Shown here: in pieces, positions 46,272-54,032 of the stretch
Numbering within the stretch: the first letter of the stretch is position 1
Layout: each line of letters opens with the position of its first letter
Assembly: GCF_036188265.1 (NCBI RefSeq)
Contig: NZ_CP108093.1
Location: 4,670,001 to 4,734,000 of the forward strand
Direction of reading: 5' to 3'
Source: Streptomyces sp. NBC_00247
Lineage (GTDB): Bacteria; Actinomycetota; Actinomycetes; Streptomycetales; Streptomycetaceae
DNA: 64,000 nt
Made by a program: the position numbers and the translations under genes
The notes under the pieces: generated by a model
The model's input: the letters and a program-made list of their open reading frames with translations, nothing else
What the model was told of the DNA's origin: nothing
The model's database searches: none

Positions 46272-48707
46272 TCAGGCGCAGGAAACGCCGTTCAGGGCGA
46301 AGCCCGTCGGCGCGGCGCCGGGGACACCGGTTCCCTGGAATCCGAAGGACGCCGAACCGCCCGGCGAAATGGCCTTGTTGTGGCCGGCGTCGGAGGCCGT
46401 CACGGCCACGCCGGTCTGGGTGGCGGTCGCGTTCCACGCGCTGGTGACCCTCTCGCCACCGACGAAACTCCAGACGAGACGCCATCCGTTCACCGCGGTG
46501 GTGCCGGTGTTGCGTATGGTGACGTCGGCGGTGAAGCCGCCGCCCCAGGAGGAGCCGACCTTGTAGGCGACGGCGCAACCGGCGCCCGGCGTGGGCGTCG
46601 GCGTGGGCGTGGGCGTAGGGGTCGGTGTAGGTGTAGGTGTCGGGGTGGGCGTAGGGGTCGGGGTGGGAGTGGGCGTCGGGGTCGGGGTGGGCGTCGGACC
46701 GGATCCGTCCGGAAGCGCCCCCCACTGACGCACGTCCCCGTCCAGCAGCACCAGGTGCGGCGCGTCCGCCGGGGTGGCGCCCGGGGTGCTGGGCAGGCCC
46801 TGGAGGGACCAGTCGTCGCTCGGGTCCCACGCGCCCGAGGAACTGATGCGGAACTGGACCTCCTTGCGGTACGCGGACTGCCCGGCCGGCGCGATCACCG
46901 TGTTCGAGCAGTCCACGCTCACGTAGTACACGTCGCCCGCGTACCGCGTGGGGGCGCTCGCCGTGCCGCACTGGTTGTAGTTGGTGGTGACCGTGATGTC
47001 CGCCGGCGAGACGCCGGGTTCCAGCGTGAAGTAGTACCGCAGGGAGGCGTTCGTCAGCGACCGGGCGGGCCAGGCCGACTTGTTCACCAGGTACGCCTTG
47101 ATCTCGGTGAAGTTGCTCCCGGAGGCGTTCACCGACGCCTGCGCCAGCACCTGCGGCCCGTCCGGCTGCTCGGTCGGCGGGAAGGCGGTGAGCGGGGCGC
47201 CGCCGTACTCGGCGTACAGGCGGGCGAGGGCGCCGGTGAACGCCGCGTTGTAGTCGGTGGCGACCTCGTTGTTCGTGTAGTTCTGCCGGTCGTCCGTGTA
47301 GGCGTCGTCGGGAGCGCTCGGTCCGCCGACGAGGGCCCCGTAGAGCGTGTGACGGCTTTCGGCGGGGCTGGTGATCTGGTCGGTCCATGAGCCGTGCGAG
47401 GTCCGGTGGTGCGGCTTGGTGGGAGGTGTGTCGCCGAAGCCGACGACGTAGCTCGCCTTGCGCGGGTTGTCGCCGAGCGCGTAGTCGATCTGGCGCACCG
47501 CGAAGTCGTGGTAGCGCGCCTTGCGGGTCGCGTCGCCCGTCAGCCAGTCGCTGTAGGAGAGTGCGGCGAACGCGGTGTTGGCCGCGTACCGCAGGGAGCC
47601 CCACGAGTCCAGTACGGCCTCGCCGCCGGGAGAGTAGCGGACCTTCTCACCGTTCACCCCGGACGTCCACCAGTCCAGCCACCGGTTGGTGTCGTCGATG
47701 TACTTCTGCTTTCCGGTGATCTTGGCGAGCAGCACGTAGGAGCCGTAGGAGGTGTCGTCCCAGGAGAGTGTCCACCGGTACGAGCGGGTGGTGGTCTGCG
47801 GCTCGGTGGAGAGGCCGTCGTAGTACTGCTCGGCCTTGGCGAGATAGGCGGCGTCACCGGTGGCCCGGTAGAGCCAGACTGCACCCCACACCAGCTCGTC
47901 CTGGTATCCGCTCCAGGAGTTGTAGTACGACTTCGCGTCGGTGATGCAGTCGCTGTACTTGCCGCGGTAGGTGTCGGCGAACGCGTACAACTGCTTCGCG
48001 TGGGTGACGAGCTTCGCCGCGTAGGCCGGGTCGTCGTCGGCGAACAGCATGGAGGAGGAGGCCATCGCGGCGGCCGTCTGCCCCGCGAGGTCCGTACCGG
48101 GGCAGGAGGCGTCGATCCGGTAGGCGGGCCGGGCCATCGGCATCACCTCGGCCGGACCCCACCACTTGTGGTCGTCGGCGCCGTTGCCCACCTGGCCGTA
48201 CAGCACGTTCGGAGACGGGTGGGCCTTGACGAAGTAGTCGTTGACGAAGCGCAGGCTGTCCTTGAGGTACTTCAGCTGCCCCGACGCGGCGTACGCGGCC
48301 TTCTGCTCCACGCCGCCCCAGGCCAGGACGGTGGTGCTGTACGCCATGGGCAGACCGAACTTGACGTGGTCGCCGGCGTCGTACCAGCCGCCGGTCAGGT
48401 CCAGACCGGCGTCCTTGCCGTCGTCCAGACCCGAGTCGCCGCGCCATGAGACCCGGTTGTCGTCGGGCAGGCGGCCGGAGCGCTGGGCCTCGTAGAAGAA
48501 GAGCGACTTCTGCAGCGCCTCGCCGTAGGCGAACGTGGGTGCGGCCACGGCAGGAGCCGCGGCGAGCGGCGTGAGGGCGGCGGCGAGCAGAGCGGTCACA
48601 CCGGCGAGGGCGACGCCCCAGCGGGAACGACGTGCTTGGGGGGCACGGCGGGGAGGGGAGGGCGGGAGGAGCGTGCGGGGCGAGTGCGGGAGGGCTGGCA
48701 GGCGCAA
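46272..48707 (-). CDS. GH9 cellulase with CBM3c and CBM2
   Basis: The 811-residue secreted cellulase has a long signal peptide (about 1-56, ending AVAA). The GH9 catalytic domain contains the base motif GGWYDAGDHVKFGLPM, the PHHRTSHGSW segment and the catalytic acid region NYTNNEVATDYNAAF. A CBM3-type module follows at about 515-665, then a linker of roughly 18 Pro-Thr pairs (about 670-705) and a C-terminal CBM2 (GCAVAYKVGSSWGGGF to LNGVSCA). GH9-CBM3c enzymes are usually processive endoglucanases. The start is a TTG at 48707 with AAAGG upstream, because no in-frame ATG or GTG precedes the signal peptide core. A CebR-like box lies 380 bases upstream. Confidence 0.93.
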   Translation of the reverse strand: MRLPALPHSPRTLLPPSPPRRAPQARRSRWGVALAGVTALLAAALTPLAAAPAVAAPTFAYGEALQKSLFFYEAQRSGRLPDDNRVSWRGDSGLDDGKDAGLDLTGGWYDAGDHVKFGLPMAYSTTVLAWGGVEQKAAYAASGQLKYLKDSLRFVNDYFVKAHPSPNVLYGQVGNGADDHKWWGPAEVMPMARPAYRIDASCPGTDLAGQTAAAMASSSMLFADDDPAYAAKLVTHAKQLYAFADTYRGKYSDCITDAKSYYNSWSGYQDELVWGAVWLYRATGDAAYLAKAEQYYDGLSTEPQTTTRSYRWTLSWDDTSYGSYVLLAKITGKQKYIDDTNRWLDWWTSGVNGEKVRYSPGGEAVLDSWGSLRYAANTAFAALSYSDWLTGDATRKARYHDFAVRQIDYALGDNPRKASYVVGFGDTPPTKPHHRTSHGSWTDQITSPAESRHTLYGALVGGPSAPDDAYTDDRQNYTNNEVATDYNAAFTGALARLYAEYGGAPLTAFPPTEQPDGPQVLAQASVNASGSNFTEIKAYLVNKSAWPARSLTNASLRYYFTLEPGVSPADITVTTNYNQCGTASAPTRYAGDVYYVSVDCSNTVIAPAGQSAYRKEVQFRISSSGAWDPSDDWSLQGLPSTPGATPADAPHLVLLDGDVRQWGALPDGSGPTPTPTPTPTPTPTPTPTPTPTPTPTPTPTPTPTPTPGAGCAVAYKVGSSWGGGFTADVTIRNTGTTAVNGWRLVWSFVGGERVTSAWNATATQTGVAVTASDAGHNKAISPGGSASFGFQGTGVPGAAPTGFALNGVSCA

Positions 48708-49085
48708 GGGATCGCCTTTCGGTTCCGTGGGTGGGCGGCGGCGGGCGGCGGGGGTTCGGTGCGTCGGAGCGGTGTACCGGGCGGTGCGGCCGATGGCGGA
48801 GGCGTTCCTGGTCGAACGCGAACCGTGCCCGCGGATGCGGGCGTGTCCCGTCGGAGGGATTCCCGGGCCGGCGGGACGGCCCGTCGGACAGCGGGGTCAG
48901 CCGAGGTCCACGTCGCCGCGCAGGAAGTACGGCTGGCCCATGGGCGAAGCAGGCCACCTACGCGGAGGCGCGGGAGGCATGCCACCTCCGCTGAGGCGCG
49001 ATCCGGTGCTTTGTGTGTACCTGACAAGCCATGATGTCTTCTTTCCATGGAGGAGCGTCGGCCATGGCGGCGGCGTGAGGCGCTG

Positions 49086-49099
49086 TGGGAGCGCTCCCG
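49086..49099. promoter_or_regulatory. CebR-like operator, GH9 side
   Basis: TGGGAGCGCTCCCG matches the cellulose-regulon box TGGGAGCGCTCCCA at 13 of 14 positions. CebR is the LacI-type repressor released by cellobiose or cellotriose in Streptomyces. Confidence 0.8.
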
Positions 49100-49285
49100 C
49101 GCTTCAGATTGCCGCGCCGTGAAACGAAGCGGCAATGTGCGAACGCGCCACTTCCACGCCGTGTGGCTGAAACTGTGCGTCCGGTGGGTGCGCGAAGGCG
49201 ACCGTGGCGTGCTGGTCGGGCGGGTGAGCGCCGAACCGACCCGGACTCGTCGTAGGGCCTCCGAAATCACTTTGATGCACGGGCG

Positions 49286-49314
49286 TTGACAGGGCGTCAC
49301 CCCGCTCCCAGTAT
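49286..49314 (+). promoter_or_regulatory. Promoter of the clan-A glycoside hydrolase gene
   Basis: TTGACA at 49286-49291 is a full -35 consensus, and CAGTAT at 49309-49314 could be the -10 box at 17-base spacing. The second CebR box begins at its last base, so repressor binding would block the polymerase. Confidence 0.55.
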
Positions 49315-49327
49315 GGGAGCGCTCCCA
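49314..49327. promoter_or_regulatory. CebR operator (perfect match)
   Basis: TGGGAGCGCTCCCA is a perfect 14-base palindrome identical to the CebR consensus box. It overlaps the predicted -10 element of the downstream hydrolase gene. Confidence 0.9.
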
Positions 49328-49540
49328 TTGGCGGGATCCGGCCGACCCGTATGTGCCCGGCCGCACCGCGCTCACGTTTCGTCTTCCGCGCCGCCCGCGC
49401 GGCACGTTCCGCTGCCCGGTCGGAACGTTCTGCCGCCCGGTCGACGCTTCACCTGCCACGCCGGTCGTGCGCCTGCTCAGCGGCACGGCCCGACATCCAC
49501 CGACCCGCTCGTGACGACGGACCACCCAGTGAGGACTCTC

Positions 49541-51664
49541 ATGCCAGCACCGCACGGAACCGGCCGCCCGGCCGCCACCGGCTTACGCCCCCTCGCGCGC
49601 GGCGCGGCCGTTCTGGCCGTGGCCTCGGCCCTGCTGACGTCGCTGGTCGGCGTCGCGCCCGCCGCGTCTTCGGCGACCGATGTCGCGGACGTCGCCGTCC
49701 AGGTCAACGCCCAAGCGGCGCTGGGCCGGCTGTCCGACACCGCCCGCGGCGTCAACACCGCGGTGTGGGACTCGCACATGAACGATCCCGAGGTGGCCGA
49801 CCTCATGAAGGCGGCCGACGTGGGCGCGATGCGCTACCCCGGCGGGTCGTACGCGGACATCTACCACTGGGAGACGCACACGGCACCCGGGGGCTATGTC
49901 GCCCCGGGCACCGGTTTCGACGCCTTCATGGGCACCGTCGCCGCCACCGGCGCGCAACCCATCCTGATCGCCAACTACGGCTCGGGCACGCCCGAGGAGG
50001 CGGCCGGCTGGGTCAGGTACGCGAACGTCACGAAGAAGTACGGCGCGAAGTACTGGGAGATCGGCAACGAGATCTACGGCAACGGTCATTACGGCAGCGG
50101 CTGGGAGCAGGACGACCACCAGGACAAGAGCCCCAGCGAGTACGCCCGCCAGGTGCGCGCCTACGCCGCGGCCATGAAGGCCGTCGACCCGACCATCAAG
50201 ATCGGCGCGGTCCTCACCTCTCCGGGCGAATGGCCGGACGGCGTGGTCGGCGAGGGGGACCCCGGTGACTGGAACAACACCGTGCTGCCCGAAGTGGCCG
50301 ACGTCATCGACTTTGTGAGCGTCCACTGGTACGCGGGTGGGTCCGACACCACCGCGGCGGACGCCTCGGCCAGGCTGGCGAGGCTGCCGGGTGAACTGCG
50401 GGAGGTGCGCAGCCAGCTCGACCGGTACGCGGGGGCCGACTCACCGGGCATCGGCATCGCCCTCACCGAGATCAACACCAACACGGGTGGTGCTCGGCTC
50501 ACCGCCCGCCCCAACGGACTCTTCGCCGCCGACGCGTTCATGACGGCCCTGGAGAACGGCGTGTTCAACGTCGACTGGTGGAACACCCACAACGGCGTCG
50601 GCCAGATCACGACCGTCGACGGCGAGACGGACTACGGCGACATGGGGATGCTCTCCAGCGGCGCGTGCGCCGGTGACGTGTGCGAGCCGGCACCGAACAC
50701 GCCGTTCCACCCCTACTACGGCATGAAGATGACCAGCCAACTGGGCACCGAGGGCGACACCATGGTCGCTGCCGCGTCCTCCGCGCAGGACGTCTCGGCA
50801 CACGCGGTTCTCCGTCGCGACGGGAGGCTGAGCGTCCTGCTCGTCAACAAGAACCCGGAAGCCCGGACCGTGGACCTCGCGTACGCGGGCTTCACTCCGG
50901 CCGCCACCGCGCCCAAGGCCAGCCGGTACGCACCGGGCGACAGCGACATCACCGCGCTGGCCGCCGGGCAGGCGTCCACGTCCCGGGTCACCGTGCCGGC
51001 GTCCGCCCTGCTCACCATCACCCTCGAACCGCGAGCCGGCACCGGTCCGGGGGCCTCGGCCGCCGGAACCCCGGCCACCCCGAAACTGGAGGGGGTGACC
51101 GACACCACCGCGCGGCTGTCCTGGAGCAGCGCGACGGGCGCCGCCCGCTACCTGGTCCAGGAGCGCGACGGCGCGCACACCTACCTGATCGGTGAGACCA
51201 CCGGCACCTCCGTGACCCTGCGGAACCTGCCCCCGGGCAGCACCCACACGGTCAACGTACTGGCGGCCGACGCCTCGGGACGGCTTTCCGGAGCGTCCTC
51301 CCCGCTGACCTTCACCACCGGCGTCCCGTCGGACGCGGCATGCGCGGTGACCTACCACCGTGACACGAGCTGGGGCAACGGATTCGTGTCCACGGTCACC
51401 GTCCGCAACCTCTCCGACGTGCCGATCACCGGCTGGACCGTCGACTGGGACTGGCCGACCGGTACTCAGAAGGTGGACTCCGGCTGGAACGCCACGTTCC
51501 AGCAGACCGGCTCCCACGTGCGGGTGACCGCACCCGACGGCGCGGGGCAGCTGGCTCCGGACGGCGGCTCGACGGCCTCCTTCGGATTCGTCGGCGCCAA
51601 CGACGGACCCAACCCCGACCCGACGGCCTTCCGCCTCAACGGCACGGTCTGCTCCAGCGGCTGA
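49541..51664 (+). CDS. Secreted clan-A glycoside hydrolase with Fn3 and CBM2
   Basis: The 707-residue protein has a signal peptide (about 1-45, ending AASSA). A TIM-barrel of clan GH-A type follows, with acid/base Glu177 in WEIGNEIYG and a likely nucleophile Glu310 in ALTEINTNTG, and a beta-sandwich to about residue 500. A fibronectin III domain (about 515-600) and a C-terminal CBM2 (CAVTYHRDTSWGNGF to LNGTVCSS) close it. The barrel is nearest to GH51/GH44-type enzymes, but I cannot fix the family. The CebR box argues for a role in cellulose or hemicellulose breakdown. GAGGA precedes the ATG at 49541. Confidence 0.85.
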   Translation: MPAPHGTGRPAATGLRPLARGAAVLAVASALLTSLVGVAPAASSATDVADVAVQVNAQAALGRLSDTARGVNTAVWDSHMNDPEVADLMKAADVGAMRYPGGSYADIYHWETHTAPGGYVAPGTGFDAFMGTVAATGAQPILIANYGSGTPEEAAGWVRYANVTKKYGAKYWEIGNEIYGNGHYGSGWEQDDHQDKSPSEYARQVRAYAAAMKAVDPTIKIGAVLTSPGEWPDGVVGEGDPGDWNNTVLPEVADVIDFVSVHWYAGGSDTTAADASARLARLPGELREVRSQLDRYAGADSPGIGIALTEINTNTGGARLTARPNGLFAADAFMTALENGVFNVDWWNTHNGVGQITTVDGETDYGDMGMLSSGACAGDVCEPAPNTPFHPYYGMKMTSQLGTEGDTMVAAASSAQDVSAHAVLRRDGRLSVLLVNKNPEARTVDLAYAGFTPAATAPKASRYAPGDSDITALAAGQASTSRVTVPASALLTITLEPRAGTGPGASAAGTPATPKLEGVTDTTARLSWSSATGAARYLVQERDGAHTYLIGETTGTSVTLRNLPPGSTHTVNVLAADASGRLSGASSPLTFTTGVPSDAACAVTYHRDTSWGNGFVSTVTVRNLSDVPITGWTVDWDWPTGTQKVDSGWNATFQQTGSHVRVTAPDGAGQLAPDGGSTASFGFVGANDGPNPDPTAFRLNGTVCSSG

Positions 51665-51700
51665 CGCGCGGTCCGGCCGGTCCGCCGCGGACCCGTCGCG

Positions 51701-51750
51701 GTCCATCCCTGACCATCCCGGTCCATCCCTGTCCATCTAGGCCCATCTAG
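51701..51750. repeat. 10-bp tandem repeat, five copies
   Basis: Five consecutive ten-base units follow the consensus GTCCATCCCT: GTCCATCCCT, GACCATCCCG, GTCCATCCCT, GTCCATCTAG and GCCCATCTAG. They lie between the hydrolase gene and the integrase remnant. Confidence 0.85.
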
Positions 51751-51789
51751 GTCCACGACACCCGCAGGCCCACCCTCCCGCGCTGATCG

Positions 51790-52026
51790 TCCCCGCGGCA
51801 GGGTGGGCCGACGCCCACCGGGCGGCGGGTGTACGACAACCGGCACACGCGCCTGACGAAGTGGCTGAATGACGGCGTTCCGCCGGCCCAGGTCGCGGAC
51901 TGGGCGGGCAACAGTGTTCCGGTACTTCTGGCCACCTATGCGCGGTGCGTGGACGGGCAACATCCCGATCTCAAGAGGCGGCTCGAAGCGGCGGGGGACC
52001 TCCCGGAGCCGCCGGACGCCGATTGA
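51790..52026 (+). pseudogene. C-terminal remnant of a tyrosine integrase
   Basis: The frame reads GRRVYDNRHTRLTKWLNDG and then VPPAQVADWAGNSVPVLLATYARCVDG, the last 70 or so residues of an AICE-type site-specific integrase. The box-II His/Arg region (normally R-H with more context) and the catalytic Tyr (in LLATYARC) are visible, but the N-terminal 300 residues are missing. The upstream sequence is tandem repeats. It lies on the chromosomal side of the tRNA attachment site and points toward it, the position an integrase of a former element would have. It cannot be functional. Confidence 0.85.
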
Positions 52027-52073
52027 CCGTCCGCCGAAAACTTCGACTCGTATTCGACTCGGCCACCCGCAAA

Positions 52074-52082
52074 AACCCGGTG
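52074..52082. other. Spacer between integrase remnant and tRNA terminator
   Basis: The 140 bases from the remnant stop codon (52026) to the terminator at 52171 contain no supported gene. They include two copies of a TTCGACTCG-like motif (52042 and 52054 area) and are otherwise unremarkable. Confidence 0.3.
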
Positions 52083-52170
52083 ACAGCCGTACGGTCCCGG
52101 TGTCCGACCTTGATCGCAGAGGCGGACTCCGGGGCTTCGCCGCCCCCACCAAAACCTGCCCTGACCAGCG

Positions 52171-52195
52171 AAAAGCCCTCCCGATGGGGAGGGCT
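52171..52195 (-). terminator. Intrinsic terminator of the tRNA-Arg gene
   Basis: AGCCCTCCC at 52174-52182 and GGGAGGGCT at 52187-52195 form a 9-bp stem with loop GATG. On the minus strand it is followed by TTTT, a classic intrinsic terminator. It lies just after the 3' end of the tRNA fragment and belongs to the original tRNA gene. Confidence 0.8.
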
Positions 52196-52203
52196 CTCGG
52201 CAG

Positions 52204-52250
52204 TGCCCCCGGCAGGACTCGAACCTGCGGCCAAGCGCTTAGAAGGCGCT
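52204..52250 (-). other. Left attachment site: 3' half of tRNA-Arg(TCT)
   Basis: On the minus strand the sequence reads the anticodon arm (stem AGCGC/GCGCT, loop CTTCTAA with anticodon TCT), the T arm (GCAGG-TTCGAGT-CCTGC) and the acceptor 3' strand CGGGGGC plus discriminator A. The D arm and the 5' acceptor strand are missing to the right, so this is not an intact tRNA gene. The intact copy should lie at the other end of the element, next to the integrase, beyond the window. Confidence 0.88.
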
Positions 52251-52390
52251 TGGTGCGTTTCGGTCCGTACCCTGTCTGACCTGCTGCTCAGCGTGACTGT
52301 CTCGCCCTTGCGACGGGTCTTCGGCACACATTCGACTGGCGCCCATGATTGGCTCTGCCTCCTCCGGCGCTTCCGACTGGCCGGGGTCTA

Positions 52391-53146
52391 CTACCGATTG
52401 ATCGGGATCTCGTAGACGATCTCGCAGTGCGCGACCGGCACCACGATGTCGGCCGTCTCGACGGGCCGGCCCTGGTCGGAGTAGTACGTCCGGCGGATGT
52501 GCGTCACGTACGCGCCGTTCTGGATGCCGAGGAGTGACGCCTCCTCCGCGGTTGCCCCGCGCGGCTCCGGCTGTTCCACTGCGTGCCCGACAGTGATGCC
52601 GATGACGGCCATCCGGTTCACCACGCCGACCCCGGCGTGCGGGCCTCCCTCGGGGAGGACGACGAGTGTGCCGACCGTGAGTTCGTACGGCTCCCAACTC
52701 GTCGACAGCTGCACTGGCCGCCCGTTCGCCAGGAACTCGTACACCGTCCGGACGCACAGATCACCCTCGGCGATACCGAGACGCGCCGCGATGTCCGCCG
52801 GCGCCGGGACCTTCACGTCGGACCGGCTCTCCCAGTCGCTCTGCCTGCCCACGGCCTTCATGTCCGCCCGGAACGGTGAACCGTCCGGCTGCTCGCGCGC
52901 CGAAGAGCGGACCATCCGCACGCGCTCCCTGGGTTCGGCCACGTAGGTGCCCGATCCCGCGCGGCCCTCCAGCAGGCCCTGGGAGATCAGTAGTTCCTGC
53001 GCCCGGCGCACCACGTTCTCGCCCACGCCGTACTCCTGGCCGATCTGGGCGCGGGACGGCAGGCGGTCTCCGGGTTCCCAGACGTGCTCTGCGATCCGCC
53101 GCCGCAGCTCGTCGGCGATGCGGAGATAAGGCGCTTGCTCAGGCAT
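52391..53146 (-). CDS. GntR-family regulator (HutC/UbiC-type effector domain)
   Basis: The 251-residue regulator has a GntR winged HTH at about residues 5-70 (RIADELRRRIAEHVWEPGDRLPSRAQIGQEYGVGENVVRRAQELL) and a UTRA-type effector domain from about 100 to the end. It is the first gene inside the left end of the element. It has no Shine-Dalgarno; TAGATT ends six bases before the ATG, a leaderless start, and this -10 box overlaps the first of two CTAG palindromes. It very probably represses itself and the divergent small genes from 53224. Confidence 0.92.
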   Translation of the reverse strand: MPEQAPYLRIADELRRRIAEHVWEPGDRLPSRAQIGQEYGVGENVVRRAQELLISQGLLEGRAGSGTYVAEPRERVRMVRSSAREQPDGSPFRADMKAVGRQSDWESRSDVKVPAPADIAARLGIAEGDLCVRTVYEFLANGRPVQLSTSWEPYELTVGTLVVLPEGGPHAGVGVVNRMAVIGITVGHAVEQPEPRGATAEEASLLGIQNGAYVTHIRRTYYSDQGRPVETADIVVPVAHCEIVYEIPINR

Positions 53147-53152
53147 ATGGAA

Positions 53153-53186
53153 AATCTAGTCCACTAGCCCTAATCTAGTTAACTAG
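53153..53186. promoter_or_regulatory. Twin GntR operators overlapping a leaderless -10 box
   Basis: Two 12-base palindromes, CTAGTCCACTAG (53156-53167) and CTAGTTAACTAG (53175-53186), have centres 19 bases apart. Both sit in the divergent promoter between the GntR gene and 53224. The minus-strand -10 box TAGATT (53153-53158) overlaps the first one. Confidence 0.8.
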
Positions 53187-53223
53187 CTTCACTCAAAGTG
53201 ATCGCTGTTAACGGAGGCTGCCT

Positions 53224-53502
53224 GTGCCCAGCTCGGGAGTAAGTGCGGCGTCGATCGCTGCTCGGCTGTCCGCCCTCGGGCTGCGCCCACGCATCAAGGA
53301 ACACGCCCGGTACACGGCGGTCGAAGCGACGGTCCCGGAATCCCTGCCGGCCGAGTCCTGGGGCGAGGTCCTGGCGGCGGTGGGCGAGGCGGACCGATTC
53401 GGCCTCCTCGCCACCAGTTCTAACGTCCGCACCCTCTGGGCGGTCGTACGCAAAGCGGTCCCCACGACGGGCTATGTCGGGGGACCGGGCTATCAGCGAT
53501 AG
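53224..53502 (+). CDS. Hypothetical protein of the integrative element
   Basis: The 92-residue cytoplasmic protein starts at a GTG. It has an alternating helix/strand pattern (SIAARLSALGLRPRIKEHARYTAVEATVPESLPAESW) but no motif I recognise. It is the first gene of a run of four small genes leading to the second GntR gene, divergent from the first GntR and probably controlled by its operators. It is likely real because of consistent codon bias and spacing. Confidence 0.65.
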   Translation: MPSSGVSAASIAARLSALGLRPRIKEHARYTAVEATVPESLPAESWGEVLAAVGEADRFGLLATSSNVRTLWAVVRKAVPTTGYVGGPGYQR

Positions 53503-53514
53503 GAGCTGAACAGC

Positions 53515-53829
53515 ATGTTCAACCGTATCCGCCGTGCCCTCTCGATCACCAGAAGCGGGCACGCGTTCAAGGGTCGGCATCGTCGGCTGGAAGTACCCAC
53601 CAGGCCGTCTGGCGGAGCCAGCGTGACGGCACCCGCTCACGCGCCGAGGGTCAACCAGGACTCGGACGGCGACAGCGGGCGCCACCGGTACGCGCTCGCG
53701 GGAGAGGACTCCGCGCTCGTCCGCCCGTACGTCCTGGCGGCTTGGGAGAAGCGCACGCAGCCTCGTTCGCTGTTCGTGGCTCCCCACCTGTCCGCCGCGG
53801 CCTGGTCGTCGCTCACGGGGGCATCCTGA
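53515..53829 (+). CDS. Hypothetical basic protein of the integrative element
   Basis: The 104-residue protein has a basic N-terminus (MFNRIRRALSITRSGHAFKGRHRR) and a C-terminal half with YVLAAWEKRTQPRSLFVAPHLSAA. No family is recognised. TAGGAG is placed about 10 bases before the ATG, and its stop codon TGA overlaps the ATG of the next gene by one base, so the genes are co-translated. Confidence 0.65.
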   Translation: MFNRIRRALSITRSGHAFKGRHRRLEVPTRPSGGASVTAPAHAPRVNQDSDGDSGRHRYALAGEDSALVRPYVLAAWEKRTQPRSLFVAPHLSAAAWSSLTGAS

Positions 53830-54032
53830 TGGCTCTGCGCCTGAGGGGCGTTGTCGCGTCGATCGAGGACCCTCCCTACCGTTCGGCCACCTGTCGGGTC
53901 GGGACCCACGACGCCTGCACGGAGTTTCCGGCGCTCCTAGCACCCATCGCCCTCCCTTTGGTCTACGAGGTGTGCGATTGCCCCTGCCATGTGCAGTCCG
54001 GCCGCCCCGTACAGGCGGAGCACAAACGGTGA
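53829..54032 (+). CDS. Small Cys-rich hypothetical protein
   Basis: The 67-residue protein contains five cysteines and closely spaced histidines (CRVGTHDACTEF and VCDCPCHV), a pattern that suggests a small zinc-binding domain. It overlaps the upstream stop codon by one base and the downstream GTG by four bases. Function unknown. Confidence 0.6.
   Translation: MALRLRGVVASIEDPPYRSATCRVGTHDACTEFPALLAPIALPLVYEVCDCPCHVQSGRPVQAEHKR

Larger units (their letters stand above)
48708..49540. other. Divergent cellulase promoter region
   Basis: These 830 bases separate two divergent cellulolytic genes and contain two CebR-like boxes. Small open frames here lack ribosome binding sites or recognisable products. 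The leader on the GH9 side is unusually long (about 380 bases from box to start codon). Confidence 0.5.

Noticed and set aside
46589..46700. Hexamer-like DNA repeat that could look like a microsatellite
   Set aside because: It encodes the Pro-Thr linker between the CBM3 and CBM2 modules of the GH9 cellulase, so it is explained by protein sequence.
49047..49289. 80-codon frame between the cellulase genes
   Set aside because: The frame covers a CebR box, its product is Arg/Trp-rich without a domain, and it lacks support from codon bias.
52204..52280. Intact tRNA-Arg gene
   Set aside because: Only the 3' half fits. The bases where the D arm and 5' acceptor strand should be do not pair with CGGGGGC, so this is an attachment-site fragment.
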